Shown in pieces: positions 26,999-35,969 of a DNA stretch of 64,000 nt. The stretch's first letter is position 1, and every line of letters starts with the position of its first letter. The stretch is from Candidatus Hydrogenedentota bacterium (GTDB lineage: Bacteria; Hydrogenedentota; Hydrogenedentia; Hydrogenedentales; JAEUWI01). The stretch covers positions 183,465-247,464 of the forward strand of contig JACPGE010000044.1 in NCBI GenBank assembly GCA_016182605.1, in the 5' to 3' direction. The notes beneath the pieces are model-generated. The model was not told where the DNA came from, made no database searches, and saw only the letters and a list, made by a program, of their open reading frames with translations. The translations under genes were made by a program, and so were the position numbers.

Positions 26999-27067
26999 GC
27001 AGCGTTCGAATGGCCGGCCTGGCCACGAATGCTCAAACACCCCAACGGGCCGATAAGGAGACTCACC

Positions 27068-27424
27068 ATGAAAACCACCCTCATCCACGCAGCAGCAGCC
27101 ACACTGATGGCCGCACTCATCAGCACGCCGGTCTTCGCCGGCGCCACGATCGACAAGGGCGCGCTCGGATCGTATGAGCGGCATGGGCGCTTCGTTCGCC
27201 CGGTGCTCTCGGCGGCATCCCCCAAGCAGGAACACAAGGCCATGCCGTTGCGCACGCCGGCGCCTATCGATAAAGGAGAATTGGGCTCCTATGTTCGCAG
27301 CGGCCGCATGGTAAAGCCCGTAATGACCGTGGGTCAGCGGGACTGGCCGGTCAATGGCCTCTATCCGCCCGAGCAGCATCGCTATATCCACCATGGCAAG
27401 CGCGCATACCGCGTCCAGGGCTGA
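27068..27424 (+). CDS. Small secreted protein with duplicated GxYxRxGRxVKPV motif (paralogue 1)
   Basis: A 118-residue protein with a Sec signal (residues 1-24, cleavage after PVFAG). The mature part has two copies of an IDKGxLGSYxRxGRxVKPV motif, at about residues 28-46 (IDKGALGSYERHGRFVRPV) and 67-85 (IDKGELGSYVRSGRMVKPV), and ends with a HHGKRAYRVQG-like tail. I do not recognise a family. It is basic and short, and probably periplasmic or extracellular. A perfect sigma-54 promoter precedes it and a hairpin follows it. The ATG is chosen for its AAGGAGA site; the frame is open from 27029. The homologue of exactly equal length lies at 27808. Confidence 0.8.
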   Translation: MKTTLIHAAAATLMAALISTPVFAGATIDKGALGSYERHGRFVRPVLSAASPKQEHKAMPLRTPAPIDKGELGSYVRSGRMVKPVMTVGQRDWPVNGLYPPEQHRYIHHGKRAYRVQG

Positions 27425-27461
27425 GCGGCCTTCAATCCTCAGACACACTCGGCAGTGTTCG

Positions 27462-27504
27462 GCAGTGCACTCCCTTTGCAGGAAGCGGAGTGCACTGCTG
27501 TTTT
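27462..27504 (+). terminator. Terminator-like hairpin after paralogue 1
   Basis: GCAGTGCACTCC and GGAGTGCACTGC form a perfect 12-bp stem (27462-27473 with 27487-27498) around 13 bases, followed by TGTTTT. It could instead be an activator binding palindrome for the sigma-54 promoter at 27667, about 180 bases downstream. Confidence 0.65.
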
Positions 27505-27666
27505 GCATGCATGCGGGACAGCCACGGGACGCGGCACGCGAAGGGAAGGCGCGATATGCAGACTCTATCCACCCTGCTGCCAAGACCCTGACCGGCGGCC
27601 ACGCCCTGAATGCGGAGCGGCAGTGGAAAACCCCATAAAAAGGCCCCTTTTCACCGCCTTCGGCAT

Positions 27667-27681
27667 TGGCATGAATTCTGC
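27667..27681 (+). promoter_or_regulatory. Sigma-54-like promoter for second small secreted protein
   Basis: TGGCATGAATTCTGC keeps the GG and GC dinucleotides at the exact 10-base spacing of the -24/-12 consensus, with two deviations (TGGCAT, CTGC). It lies 126 bases before the ATG at 27808. Confidence 0.65.
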
Positions 27682-27807
27682 CCTGTTGAGACAGGTCCCG
27701 GCAAGGAGACAACGGCGGGACAAAAAAAATCGAATCGCGCAAGGGAAGGCTGGCATGCAAGACATCCGGCGCCCAGAACAGCCCCGAGAAGGGCGAGGAG
27801 AACTACC

Positions 27808-28164
27808 ATGAAAACTTACTCCATTCTCACTATCGCAACCGTACTCATTGCAGCGTTCATCGGCAACCAGGCCTTCGCCGGCACAACGAGCGGCCAGGAC
27901 GCTCAGGGCGCCTACGAACGTCACGGCCGCTTCCTGAAACCGCTACTCGGCCCAGCCGTGAATGATGCGACGGACGCGCCTGTTTCCGCACCGGCTGAGA
28001 CGGCCGGCATCGACAAGGGAGATCGCGGACAGTACGTCCGTCACGGCCGCTTCGTGAAAGAAGTCACGACCGCCGCCCAGCGCGAGGCTTCGGCGGAGGC
28101 GCCGGTGGCAGCCGGGTACCGCATCGTCGACCATGGCAAGCACATCCATCGCTACCCCGCATAA
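27808..28164 (+). CDS. Small secreted protein with duplicated GxYxRHGRFxK motif (paralogue 2)
   Basis: A 118-residue protein with a Sec signal (residues 1-24, ending AFAG). It carries the same two-motif layout as paralogue 1: QGAYERHGRFLKPLL at about residues 33-47 and IDKGDRGQYVRHGRFVKEV at about 68-86, then YRIVDHGKHIHRYPA at the C-terminus in place of HHGKRAYRVQG. The conservation of motif spacing and length over diverged linkers suggests selected function. A GCGAGGAGAA site precedes the ATG. A strong intrinsic terminator follows. The sigma-54-like promoter upstream links it to the neighbouring NtrC-type regulator. Function unknown. Confidence 0.8.
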   Translation: MKTYSILTIATVLIAAFIGNQAFAGTTSGQDAQGAYERHGRFLKPLLGPAVNDATDAPVSAPAETAGIDKGDRGQYVRHGRFVKEVTTAAQREASAEAPVAAGYRIVDHGKHIHRYPA

Positions 28165-28203
28165 AGAGAGCGGCGGCGGCCTGAGCGCCTCAGCCGGACC
28201 GGG

Positions 28204-28242
28204 AAGCCCGAGCGCGCTTGGCAAAGCGCGCTCGGGCTTTTT
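28204..28242 (+). terminator. Strong intrinsic terminator
   Basis: AAGCCCGAGCGCGCTT pairs with AAGCGCGCTCGGGCTT across a 4-base loop, followed by TTT. The stem is about 16 bp, a textbook Rho-independent terminator 40 bases after paralogue 2. Confidence 0.9.
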
Positions 28243-28347
28243 AAAGAATATGCCCGGCAATACAGGAGGAGGAGCGGGCGATCCGGCAGCAGCGGAATCG
28301 TGGCCCAAGCACGGCTGACCCGGATAAATCACGGGCTCCACGCGTCT

Positions 28348-28530
28348 GTTCCGCAACTCCTTCTTCGACCCACAATTGCCACAACATGCAGGGCGCTATC
28401 GCCAGACAGCCCGTGATTTAGCCTGCCCAGGGAACGCCGGCGCCATCGTCACGCTGAGCATGGTTCACCACGTTCCAAGGGGGGCTTGCCGTCAGAGCGC
28501 TTTGAAATGCTGAAATATACGGGCTAAAGC
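28348..28530 (-). repeat. Interspersed ~180 bp repeat, copy B
   Basis: Reverse-oriented homologue of 4591-4769. Identical blocks include CCATCGTCACGCTGAGCAT and TCGCCAGACAGCCCGTGATTTA. A partial inverted piece of the inner block (GGATAAATCACGGGCT) occurs again at 28322-28337, facing its counterpart at about 28409-28424, so this copy has a built-in inverted repeat. The rest of 28243-28347 and 28531-28650 shows no gene. Confidence 0.75.
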
Positions 28531-28652
28531 GCGGCCTGTTCACGCGATCATTGCGATGGTGGTGGCCGCATGTTTTTTCCATTGCGTTCGATCCGCGTGT
28601 TGCCTTTGCAGAGATGACTGGAGACCGGATCGGAGCCCGCTGCACAAGCAGC

Positions 28653-28681
28653 TTGACAAACGGGCCTCGCCAGCCGATACT
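28653..28681 (+). promoter_or_regulatory. Sigma-70 promoter for Rrf2 regulator
   Basis: TTGACA at 28653-28658, a 17-base spacer, and GATACT at 28676-28681 (4 of 6). The predicted transcription start near 28688 leaves a very short leader and excludes a start at ATG 28684. Confidence 0.5.
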
Positions 28682-28704
28682 AAATGGAGGAAAACATCCA
28701 CAAT

Positions 28705-29166
28705 ATGTTCAAGCTATATTCCAAAGGGTGCCAGTACGCGTTGCGCGCGCTCACCTTCGTCATCGCGGAAAAATCCAAGGACCGCTTTCTCGCCAAGGAT
28801 ATCTGCGAAAAGGCGGAAATTCCAGAGTATTTCACGCGCAAAGTGCTCCAGTCCCTGGTTCAAGGAGGTTTCCTCGAGGCCCATCGCGGGCCCGGGGGCG
28901 GCTATTCGCTTACCCGGGAGCCGGCTGAGATCACCTTGCTGGAGGTGATCAAGGCGGTCGAAGGCGACGACACCTTCGACCACTGCATCCTGGGCTTCGC
29001 CGAATGCGGCCGGGGCAATCCCTGTCCGCTCCACCACATCTGGGTAGACTCCAAGAAGGCCCTGCTCGAAAACCTCTCCAACACGACGCTGGCGCAGTTG
29101 ACCGCCCTCACGCTCAAACGCAAGATGCTGCATGAGCGCGGCAGCGCCAAAGCCCGGAAGCGCTGA
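28705..29166 (+). CDS. Rrf2-family Fe-S transcriptional regulator (IscR/NsrR-like)
   Basis: A 153-residue DNA-binding regulator. The N-terminal winged helix reads MFKLYSKGCQYALRALTFV and the wing HRGPGGGYSLTREP near residue 65. Three cysteines in CILGFAECGRGNPC (about residues 94-107; C-x6-C-x5-C) match the Fe-S ligand pattern of IscR and NsrR, so it probably senses NO, oxygen or Fe-S status. ATG 28705 is preferred over 28684: GGAGG lies 14 bases upstream and the shorter form has the family's usual N-terminus. It lies directly upstream of a nitrate reductase operon on the same strand, and a palindrome at that operon's promoter is its likely operator. Confidence 0.9.
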   Translation: MFKLYSKGCQYALRALTFVIAEKSKDRFLAKDICEKAEIPEYFTRKVLQSLVQGGFLEAHRGPGGGYSLTREPAEITLLEVIKAVEGDDTFDHCILGFAECGRGNPCPLHHIWVDSKKALLENLSNTTLAQLTALTLKRKMLHERGSAKARKR

Positions 29167-29247
29167 ATCATTCCCCGGTTTTGAGCCATTTTCAGCCGAT
29201 CTTGCTCTTCGCCCCCCCCCCCATTCAACCGCTCCAAAATCCCGTAC

Positions 29248-29276
29248 TTGACATGGCCGGAATAAAAGTGGATAAT
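29248..29276 (+). promoter_or_regulatory. Sigma-70 promoter of the nar operon
   Basis: TTGACA at 29248-29253, exactly 17 bases, then GATAAT at 29271-29276 (5 of 6). This is one of the best promoters in the window. It starts about 78 bases before the narC start codon. Confidence 0.8.
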
Positions 29277-29283
29277 TTTATCC
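29270..29283. promoter_or_regulatory. Putative Rrf2 operator over the -10 box
   Basis: GGATAATTTTATCC is an inverted repeat (GGATAA against TTATCC) that covers the -10 box and start site. A related half, CGGATAA, recurs at 29293, and CCGGAATAA occurs twice (29257 and 29282), making a 25-base direct repeat. Binding would block RNA polymerase. Confidence 0.6.
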
Positions 29284-29360
29284 GGAATAAGGCGGATAAA
29301 AAACTCCACAATTCACGGGGGCGGGTCTCAGGGGAAAACGGCCTGTCAGGAGCGAGAAAA

Positions 29361-30296
29361 ATGAACGGTTTGTCTGGTGGTCTTCGGCGCCGTTTCCGGC
29401 TGGGGATGGCGGCCATGGCATGCGGTTTCTTGCCGGGGCTTCTCGTCACCATGGCCTTGGCGCAAGCGCAGGAGACGCCGGTGGCGGAGCCCACGCCCGT
29501 GGCGGCAGAGGCGGCGCCGGCCAGCGCCGCGGAGCAGGAAGGGCAAGCCGCCGGACCGGCCGCGCCCGAAACCCCGCCAGACGCCGCGGCAGCGGCCTAT
29601 GCCATGAAGTGCATGGGATGCCACACCATAGGCGGCGGGGTGCTAACGGGGCCGGATCTAAAAAATAGCGCCGCCTATCCCCGGCAGACCGTGGTGGACG
29701 CGGTCAATCGCATGGTGAAGAACGTGGGGCCGCTGAGTAGCGGGGAAGTGGAGACCTTTGCAGACTTTTTGCTCTCGCCAGACGCCGCAGCGCGGCTGGA
29801 GGAGCACCGGAAGCTGGTCCGGATGCGCGAAACCGCCGCCCTCGATCCGCCGAACGCCGAACTGGGGCGCATGCTCTTCCTTGGGTCAACACACCTCGCC
29901 AACGGCGGCGCCGCCTGTGCTGCCTGCCACCAGGCGGGCGGAAGAGGCGGCAATCTCGCGGCATCCCTGGAAGATGCCTTTTCCCGGCTGGGCGATCAGC
30001 CCCTGCTGGCCACCACCGAAACTCCCGGCTTCCCCGTGATGCGGGCCATGTACACACCGCGGCCCGTGACCAAGCAAGAGGCCATCCACATTGTGAAGTA
30101 CCTCGAAGAGGTGTCCAAGAACCCGGCGCCGCCTGCATCGGTGCCTTTGCATCTCGCGGGACTGAGCGGCGCCGTGGCGGCCCTTCTGTTGTTGGGCAAG
30201 TACTCGGCGAAGCGCGTGGCAGGCACCCGTGCGCGCATGGTGGCCGAAGCATACCGGCGGCGCGATCTGGGCGGCAATCGCAGGAGGAAACACTAA
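29361..30296 (+). CDS. narC: Diheme cytochrome c of nitrate reductase (NarC-like)
   Basis: A 311-residue exported cytochrome. Signal/anchor residues 12-34, then a linker rich in alanine, proline and glutamate (35-78), then two heme c sites: CMGCH (C84, C87, H88) and CAACH (C185, C188, H189). A hydrophobic segment near 266-284 ([16 protein letters not shown]) anchors the C-terminus. It precedes narG and overlaps it by one base (TAATG). A diheme cytochrome at this place is known from the Thermus nar operon, where NarC is needed for nitrate respiration. The ATG has AGGAG 8 bases upstream. Heme ligands are intact; the exact redox partner is inferred. Confidence 0.85.
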   Translation: MNGLSGGLRRRFRLGMAAMACGFLPGLLVTMALAQAQETPVAEPTPVAAEAAPASAAEQEGQAAGPAAPETPPDAAAAAYAMKCMGCHTIGGGVLTGPDLKNSAAYPRQTVVDAVNRMVKNVGPLSSGEVETFADFLLSPDAAARLEEHRKLVRMRETAALDPPNAELGRMLFLGSTHLANGGAACAACHQAGGRGGNLAASLEDAFSRLGDQPLLATTETPGFPVMRAMYTPRPVTKQEAIHIVKYLEEVSKNPAPPASVPLHLAGLSGAVAALLLLGKYSAKRVAGTRARMVAEAYRRRDLGGNRRRKH

Positions 30297-33200
30297 TGGG
30301 CTGGATACAGGATATTTTCGCGCCGGAACAGCGGAACTGGGAAGAGTTCTATCGCAACCGCTGGGCCCACGACAAGGTGGTGCGCACAACGCACGGCGTG
30401 AATTGCACCGGCTCGTGCAGTTGGAATGTCTACGTCAAGCAGGGCATCGTCACCTGGGAAATGCAGGCCCTCGATTACCCCACATTTGACCGGTCGATTC
30501 CGAATTACGAACCGCGGGGATGCCAGCGCGGCATTTCGACTTCCTGGTACATCTACTCGCCGCTGCGCATCAAGTACCCCTATATGCGCGGGGCCCTCCT
30601 CGATCTGTGGCGCGAGGCAAAGCATCAGCACAAGAACGATCCGGTGGCGGCGTGGCAGTCCATCACGACCAACCCCGATCTGCGCAAGCGTTATCAGCAG
30701 GCCCGGGGCAAAGGCGGCTTCCGGCGGGTTTCCTGGCGCGAGGCGCAGGAACTCATCGCCGCGGCAAACATCTACACGGTGAAGAAATACGGCCCCGACC
30801 GTCTCGTGGGCTTCTCGCCGATTCCCGCCATGAGCATGATAAGTTATGCTGCGGGCGCCCGCTTCCTCCAGCTCATGGGCGGCGTGGCCCTCTCTTTCTA
30901 TGACTGGTATTGCGACTTGCCCCCGGCCTCACCCGAAGTCTGGGGCGAACAGACCGATGTCGCCGAGAGCGCCGACTGGTACCATTCGAAGTTTGTCGCC
31001 ACCGTGGGCTCCAACGTGCTGATGACGCGCACGCCCGACGCCCACTTTCTCGTCGAAGCGCGCCACCGCGGCGCGAAAGTCGTGGTCTTCTCCCCGGACT
31101 TCAGCCAAACCTCCAAGATTGCCGACGAATGGATTCCCATCAACCAAGGCAGTGACACCGCCTTCTGGATGGCGGTGAACCACGTGATCCTCAAGGAATT
31201 CCACGTTGACCGGCAGGCGCCCTTCTTTCAACAGTACCTGCGCGAAAACACCGACGCCTCGTTCCTCGTCGTCCTGAACCAGGACAAGAAGGGCCACTAC
31301 CGCCCGGGCTCGCTGCTGCGCGCCGCGCAGGTCGCCGGTACCCAGGCCGAAGAGCATGCGGAATGGAAGAGCTTCGTCCTTGATCAATCCGGCGTTTTAC
31401 GGATTCCATCGGGCCAGATGGGCCACCGCTGGCAGAAACAGAAGGGCCAATGGAATATCAAGCAAGAGGACGCGCGCGATGGCACGCCTTTCGAGTCGCG
31501 GCTTACCCTCAAAGACTGCGCAACAGGGACGGCAAGCGCCTATTTCGATGATTTCTCCGATGGCCACACGGATCAGGGCCGGCTGCGCCATGTACCCGTG
31601 ATAGAGATAGAGACTGTCGACGGGCCCGTCCTCGTCACCACCGTCTTCGACCTCCAGCTCGCACAGCACGGCGTGAACCGGGGCTTCGAGGGCGCCTGGC
31701 CCGCCGGCTACGGCGACGATACCCACCCCTTCACCCCCACATGGCAGGAACAGTACACCGGCATCAAGGCCGCTACGGTGATTAATTTTGCCCGCCAGTG
31801 GGCCGCCACCGCCGAAAAAACAAACGGCAAGTGCTCCATCATCATCGGGGCCGGCGTGAACCACTGGTACCACAATAACCTCATCTACCGGGCCTGCATC
31901 AATGCCCTCCTCTTCTGCGGCTGCGTCGGGCGGAGCGGCGGCGGCTTGAACCACTACGTGGGTCAGGAAAAGCTGGCGCCCCAGGCGAGCTGGGGACCCA
32001 TTGCTTTCGGCGCCGACTGGAGTGGGCCGCCGCGCCTTCAGAACGCGCCCTCGTTCCACTACATGCACAGCGACCAGTGGCGCTACGACCGCAAGTTCGG
32101 CGAAATGTGCCCCGTCTCCGACAAGCACCACCCCATGGCCGAGGGACACACCGCCGACAAACAGGCCCTCGCCGTGCGTTGCGGCTGGCTGCCCTGCTAT
32201 CCCCAGTTCACCGAACACAACTTCAAGCTGGTCCGCGACGCAGAGGAGCGTCAACTGGATCCGGTGGACCATGTTGTGTCCCGGCTCAAGGATCGCAGTC
32301 TCAAATTCGCCATGGAAGACGTGGACAATCCCGCCTGCTTCCCGCGCGTCTGGTACATCTGGCGCGGAAACGCCATCCAGGCCTCGGCCAAAGGCCACGA
32401 ATATTTCCTCAAGCACTATCTCGGCACGCACCACAACAGCATAGCGGTGGAGCAGGCGCAGGAGGACGTGCACGAGGTCACCTGGCACGACAAGGTGGAA
32501 CTCGGCAAGATGGATCTGATCGTGGACGTGAATTTCCGCATGGACACGTCGGCACTCTATTCCGACATCGTGCTGCCGACGGCGAGCTGGTACGAGAAAG
32601 ACGATCTCAGCTCCACCGATATGCATTCCTTCATCCATCCGCTGCAGGCCGCCGTACCGCCCTGCTGGGAAGCCAAGAGCGACTGGAAAATCTTCCAGGA
32701 AATCGCCAAGGCCACCAGTGAACTCGCGGAGAAGTACCTGCCCCATCCCATAAAAGACTTCGTGTGCTCTCCCCTGCTCCACGATACCCCGGGTGAAATC
32801 GCCCAGCCGCGCATCCGCGACTGGGCCAAAGGCGAGTGCGAGGCCATTCCCGGCAAGACCATGCCAAACATGAAGGTCGTCGAACGCGACTACACCAAGA
32901 TCTACCAGAAGTTCATCTCGCTTGGCCGCAATTTTCGCGACAATGGCCTGGGGATTCATGGCTGCATCTATCCCGTGGACGACCTCTACGACCAATACCT
33001 GCTTGACCACCCCGTCGAAGCCTGGGAAGGAGAACAATATCCCTCCCTCCGCCAGGATCGCAGCGTCTGCGAAGCCATTCTCCACTTCGCCGCGGAAACC
33101 AACGGCGAACTCGCCTGCCGCGCCTACGAAACGGAATCCCACAAAACCGGTATCGACCATTCCCATCTGGCTGCGGCGAACCGCAATGTGCGCTACACCT

Positions 33201-33913
33201 TCGCCGACCTTTGCAGCCAGCCGCGCCGCCTTCTCACCACGCCCTTTTGGACCGGCATCACCAACGGGTCCCGCACCTATTCTGCGTACTGCCAGAACGT
33301 GGAAGAACGCATTCCCTGGCGCACGCTGACGGGCCGCCAGCACACCTATTTCGATCACGAAGCCTATGTGGCCTACGGGGAGCACCTGCCGACCTTCAAG
33401 CCGCGGGCCGACCTGCGCACCACGCGCGATCTCGATGTCACCGGCGCGGAGCCCGGCTCCCTCGTGCTCAACTATCTGACGCCCCATGGCAAATGGCACA
33501 TACATTCCACCTTCGGTGACACGCTGCGCATGGAGACGCTCTCGCGCGGCATCGAGCCCTTCTGGATGAACGAGCACGACGCGGGACTGCTGGGCATTCA
33601 CGACAATGACTGGGTGGAGGCCCTCAACGATCACGGCACCGTGGTCACGCGTGCCTGTGTCAGCGCCCGCATCCCCCGTGGTATCTGCTTCATCTACCAC
33701 GCGACCGAGCGCACCATCGGCAATCCGAAAAGTCAGCACCGGGGCAATCGCCGCGGGGGCGGACACAACAGCCTGACCCGGGCCCGCCTGAAGCCCCTCT
33801 TCATGATTGGCGGCTATGCCCAGTTCTCGTACGGATTCAATTACTGGGGCCCCCAGGGCGTTAACCGCGACACCTTTGTGGTGGTGCGGAAAATCGACAA
33901 GCCTGTCTGGTAG
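30296..33913 (+). CDS. narG: Respiratory nitrate reductase alpha subunit NarG
   Basis: A 1205-residue molybdenum enzyme (E. coli NarG has 1247) that reduces nitrate to nitrite on the cytoplasmic face. The FS0 [4Fe-4S] ligands are H33, C37, C41 and C76 in HGVNCTGSC...RGCQRG. The Mo-coordinating aspartate lies in YCDLPPASP at residue 207. The region [20 protein letters not shown] matches the cofactor-binding core. No Tat signal is present, which fits a cytoplasmic orientation rather than the periplasmic archaeal type. It lies between narC and narH in an operon with 1-11 base junctions. Identity is certain. Confidence 0.98.
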   Translation: MGWIQDIFAPEQRNWEEFYRNRWAHDKVVRTTHGVNCTGSCSWNVYVKQGIVTWEMQALDYPTFDRSIPNYEPRGCQRGISTSWYIYSPLRIKYPYMRGALLDLWREAKHQHKNDPVAAWQSITTNPDLRKRYQQARGKGGFRRVSWREAQELIAAANIYTVKKYGPDRLVGFSPIPAMSMISYAAGARFLQLMGGVALSFYDWYCDLPPASPEVWGEQTDVAESADWYHSKFVATVGSNVLMTRTPDAHFLVEARHRGAKVVVFSPDFSQTSKIADEWIPINQGSDTAFWMAVNHVILKEFHVDRQAPFFQQYLRENTDASFLVVLNQDKKGHYRPGSLLRAAQVAGTQAEEHAEWKSFVLDQSGVLRIPSGQMGHRWQKQKGQWNIKQEDARDGTPFESRLTLKDCATGTASAYFDDFSDGHTDQGRLRHVPVIEIETVDGPVLVTTVFDLQLAQHGVNRGFEGAWPAGYGDDTHPFTPTWQEQYTGIKAATVINFARQWAATAEKTNGKCSIIIGAGVNHWYHNNLIYRACINALLFCGCVGRSGGGLNHYVGQEKLAPQASWGPIAFGADWSGPPRLQNAPSFHYMHSDQWRYDRKFGEMCPVSDKHHPMAEGHTADKQALAVRCGWLPCYPQFTEHNFKLVRDAEERQLDPVDHVVSRLKDRSLKFAMEDVDNPACFPRVWYIWRGNAIQASAKGHEYFLKHYLGTHHNSIAVEQAQEDVHEVTWHDKVELGKMDLIVDVNFRMDTSALYSDIVLPTASWYEKDDLSSTDMHSFIHPLQAAVPPCWEAKSDWKIFQEIAKATSELAEKYLPHPIKDFVCSPLLHDTPGEIAQPRIRDWAKGECEAIPGKTMPNMKVVERDYTKIYQKFISLGRNFRDNGLGIHGCIYPVDDLYDQYLLDHPVEAWEGEQYPSLRQDRSVCEAILHFAAETNGELACRAYETESHKTGIDHSHLAAANRNVRYTFADLCSQPRRLLTTPFWTGITNGSRTYSAYCQNVEERIPWRTLTGRQHTYFDHEAYVAYGEHLPTFKPRADLRTTRDLDVTGAEPGSLVLNYLTPHGKWHIHSTFGDTLRMETLSRGIEPFWMNEHDAGLLGIHDNDWVEALNDHGTVVTRACVSARIPRGICFIYHATERTIGNPKSQHRGNRRGGGHNSLTRARLKPLFMIGGYAQFSYGFNYWGPQGVNRDTFVVVRKIDKPVW

Positions 33914-33924
33914 GAGTGACCACA

Positions 33925-35421
33925 ATGAATGTACGCGCACACGTTTCGATGGTGTTTCACCTCGACAAGTGCATTGGATGCCACACCTGCAGCGTGGCCT
34001 GCAAAAATATCTGGACCGACCGGCCCGGTGCGGAATACATGTGGTGGAACAATGTGGAAACGAAGCCAGGCACAGGCTATCCCACCCGGTGGGAAGATCA
34101 GCTCAATTACAAGGGCGGCTGGGAACTCAATGACAAGCGCGAACTCAAGTTGCGCAGTCAGAACAAGTCCAACTACTTCCAAAAACTCTTCTACAATCCA
34201 AACCAGCCGGGCCTCGACGAATATTACGAGCCCTGGACCTACCGCTACAGCGATCTCATCGATGCGCCCGAAGGCCACGACCAGCCCACCGCACGCCCCA
34301 TCTCCCAGATCACCGGCGAAGATATCGACATTCAAGCCGGCCCCAACTGGGACGACGACCTGGGCGGCTCGCCCGTCTATGCCGAAAACGATCCCAACCT
34401 TGACGTACTCACCGAGGACGAACGCCGGGTGTTGCTTGAAGTTGAGCAGATTACCATGATGTATCTGCCGCGCATCTGCAACCACTGCGCGAATCCCAGT
34501 TGCGTCGCCTCCTGTCCCAGCGGCGCCCTGTACAAGCGCGGCGAAGACGGCATCGTTCTCGTCAATCAGGACACCTGCCGCGGCTGGCGCGCCTGCGTCG
34601 CCGCATGCCCCTACAAAAAAGTCTACTACAACTGGAAGACCGGCAAGTCCGAAAAATGTATTCTCTGTTACCCGCGCATCGAAACCGGACAGCCGCCCGC
34701 CTGCTTCCACTCCTGCGTCGGCCGCATCCGTTATATGGGCGTGCTTCTCTACGACGCCGACCGGGTGGAAGAAGCGATGAAGGCGCCGGAGGAATCGCTT
34801 GTGGAATCGCAACGCAGCGTGCTGCTCGATCCCTTCGACCCCGCCGTGATCGCCGGCGCCGAGGCCAACGGCATCAGCCCGAAGTTTGTTGAGGCGGCAC
34901 AGAAATCCCCCGTCTGGAATTACGTCATGAAGTGGAAGCTTGCGCTGCCGCTCCATCCCGAGTTCCGCACCCTGCCCATGCTCTACTACGTGCCGCCGCT
35001 CCTCCCCGTGAGCGGGCGCGCCGGCGACGGCATTTACGAACAAAATGCGAGCGAGTTCTTCTCGAGCCTGGACAACGCCCGCCTCCCCATCCGCTACCTC
35101 GCCTCGCTCTTCAGTGCAGGCAACGAAAAAGCCGTCCACGACGTGATGAAACGCCAGATGGCCGTGCGCTATTACAAACGCGCCCAGGACGTGGACGACG
35201 TCTCCACGGAAAAAGTGCGCGCCGTGCTGCGCGAGGCCGGCATCACGGAGCAGGAAGCCGAAGAGATCTACCGGATGACCACGCTGGCGCAGTTGAACGA
35301 CCGCTACGTCATGCCCCCCATCCAACGCGAGGAAAATATCGCCGGCTCGGGCTGCTCCCCCGAAATGTGCAAGGGCTCCTGCGGCCTCGGCGCAATCACC
35401 GCCCCGGCGAGAGGGCTCTAG
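33925..35421 (+). CDS. narH: Respiratory nitrate reductase beta subunit NarH
   Basis: A 498-residue iron-sulfur protein that carries electrons from NarI to NarG. The first cluster motif starts at C16 (CIGCHTCSVAC, C16/C19/C22/C26). A second set is in CNHCANPSCVASCP near residue 184, and the third is CRGWRACVAACP where tryptophan replaces one cysteine, the NarH signature that gives a [3Fe-4S] cluster. A fourth is CILCYPRIETGQPPAC. ATG 33925 follows TAGGAG by 8 bases; the frame also contains a GTG three codons earlier. The C-terminal region ends with an extra cysteine-rich SGCSPEMCKGSCG, probably species-specific. Confidence 0.97.
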   Translation: MNVRAHVSMVFHLDKCIGCHTCSVACKNIWTDRPGAEYMWWNNVETKPGTGYPTRWEDQLNYKGGWELNDKRELKLRSQNKSNYFQKLFYNPNQPGLDEYYEPWTYRYSDLIDAPEGHDQPTARPISQITGEDIDIQAGPNWDDDLGGSPVYAENDPNLDVLTEDERRVLLEVEQITMMYLPRICNHCANPSCVASCPSGALYKRGEDGIVLVNQDTCRGWRACVAACPYKKVYYNWKTGKSEKCILCYPRIETGQPPACFHSCVGRIRYMGVLLYDADRVEEAMKAPEESLVESQRSVLLDPFDPAVIAGAEANGISPKFVEAAQKSPVWNYVMKWKLALPLHPEFRTLPMLYYVPPLLPVSGRAGDGIYEQNASEFFSSLDNARLPIRYLASLFSAGNEKAVHDVMKRQMAVRYYKRAQDVDDVSTEKVRAVLREAGITEQEAEEIYRMTTLAQLNDRYVMPPIQREENIAGSGCSPEMCKGSCGLGAITAPARGL

Positions 35422-35423
35422 CC

Positions 35424-35969
35424 ATGCATCGCCTCAACGAACACGCGGATATCTTCGCCCGCTTCGCAACACTCCTGAGCTACCCCGCTCCGGATCTGAA
35501 GGATCGGGCTTCCATGCTCGCCGCACTGCTCAAACCCATCGGCCCGCCGGCAGCCCGCGCGCTGAATGCCTTTGTCCAGATCCTCGATGCCATGCCGCCC
35601 ACGCATATGCTGGAGCATTACACCCGGGCCTTCGATCTCGCGCCACTGGCCGTACCCTACCTCAGCGTATACCTCTTTGGCGCCGAGAACCCCCAGCGCG
35701 GCCAGTTCATGGCTGGATTCAACGCGGCCTATGCCGATGCCGGACATGACTGTCAAGGAGAACTGCCCGATCATCTGGCGGTGGTGCTGGCCTACGCGGC
35801 GGTGGCGCCTGAAGAAAGCTGGGACGAGGTGCAGCGCCTGTGCCTGCCTGCTCCCTTGAAGCACATGCGCCGCGCCCTGGAAGCGGCCGGCAACCCCTAC
35901 CAGCACGTCGTCACGTCCCTCGAACACTTTGTAAAACACGTGACTGCCGGAGAGTTGAGCCATGCTTGA
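35424..35969 (+). CDS. narJ: Nitrate reductase assembly chaperone NarJ
   Basis: A 181-residue cytoplasmic chaperone of the TorD/NarJ family. The helical fold and the family segment YTRAFDLAPLAVPYLSVYLFG (about residues 66-86) are typical, as are LLSYPAPDLKD at the N-terminus and PDHLAVVLAYAA near 116. It inserts the molybdenum cofactor into NarG and holds NarGH until membrane assembly. ATG 35424 follows the narH stop by 2 bases. Its last bases overlap the narI-Rieske start by 8. The family's usual length is about 200-240, so this is a short form. Confidence 0.93.
   Translation: MHRLNEHADIFARFATLLSYPAPDLKDRASMLAALLKPIGPPAARALNAFVQILDAMPPTHMLEHYTRAFDLAPLAVPYLSVYLFGAENPQRGQFMAGFNAAYADAGHDCQGELPDHLAVVLAYAAVAPEESWDEVQRLCLPAPLKHMRRALEAAGNPYQHVVTSLEHFVKHVTAGELSHA

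Noticed and set aside
27462..27498. Palindrome as an NtrC-type enhancer
   Set aside because: The TGCAC core resembles NtrC sites, but the 12-bp perfect stem, loop and T-rich tail favour a terminator; the first sigma-54 promoter has no similar palindrome upstream.
31397..33940. 847-residue reverse-strand frame across narG
   Set aside because: It is antisense to an unambiguous NarG with intact Fe-S and Mo motifs; high G+C keeps the opposite frame open.
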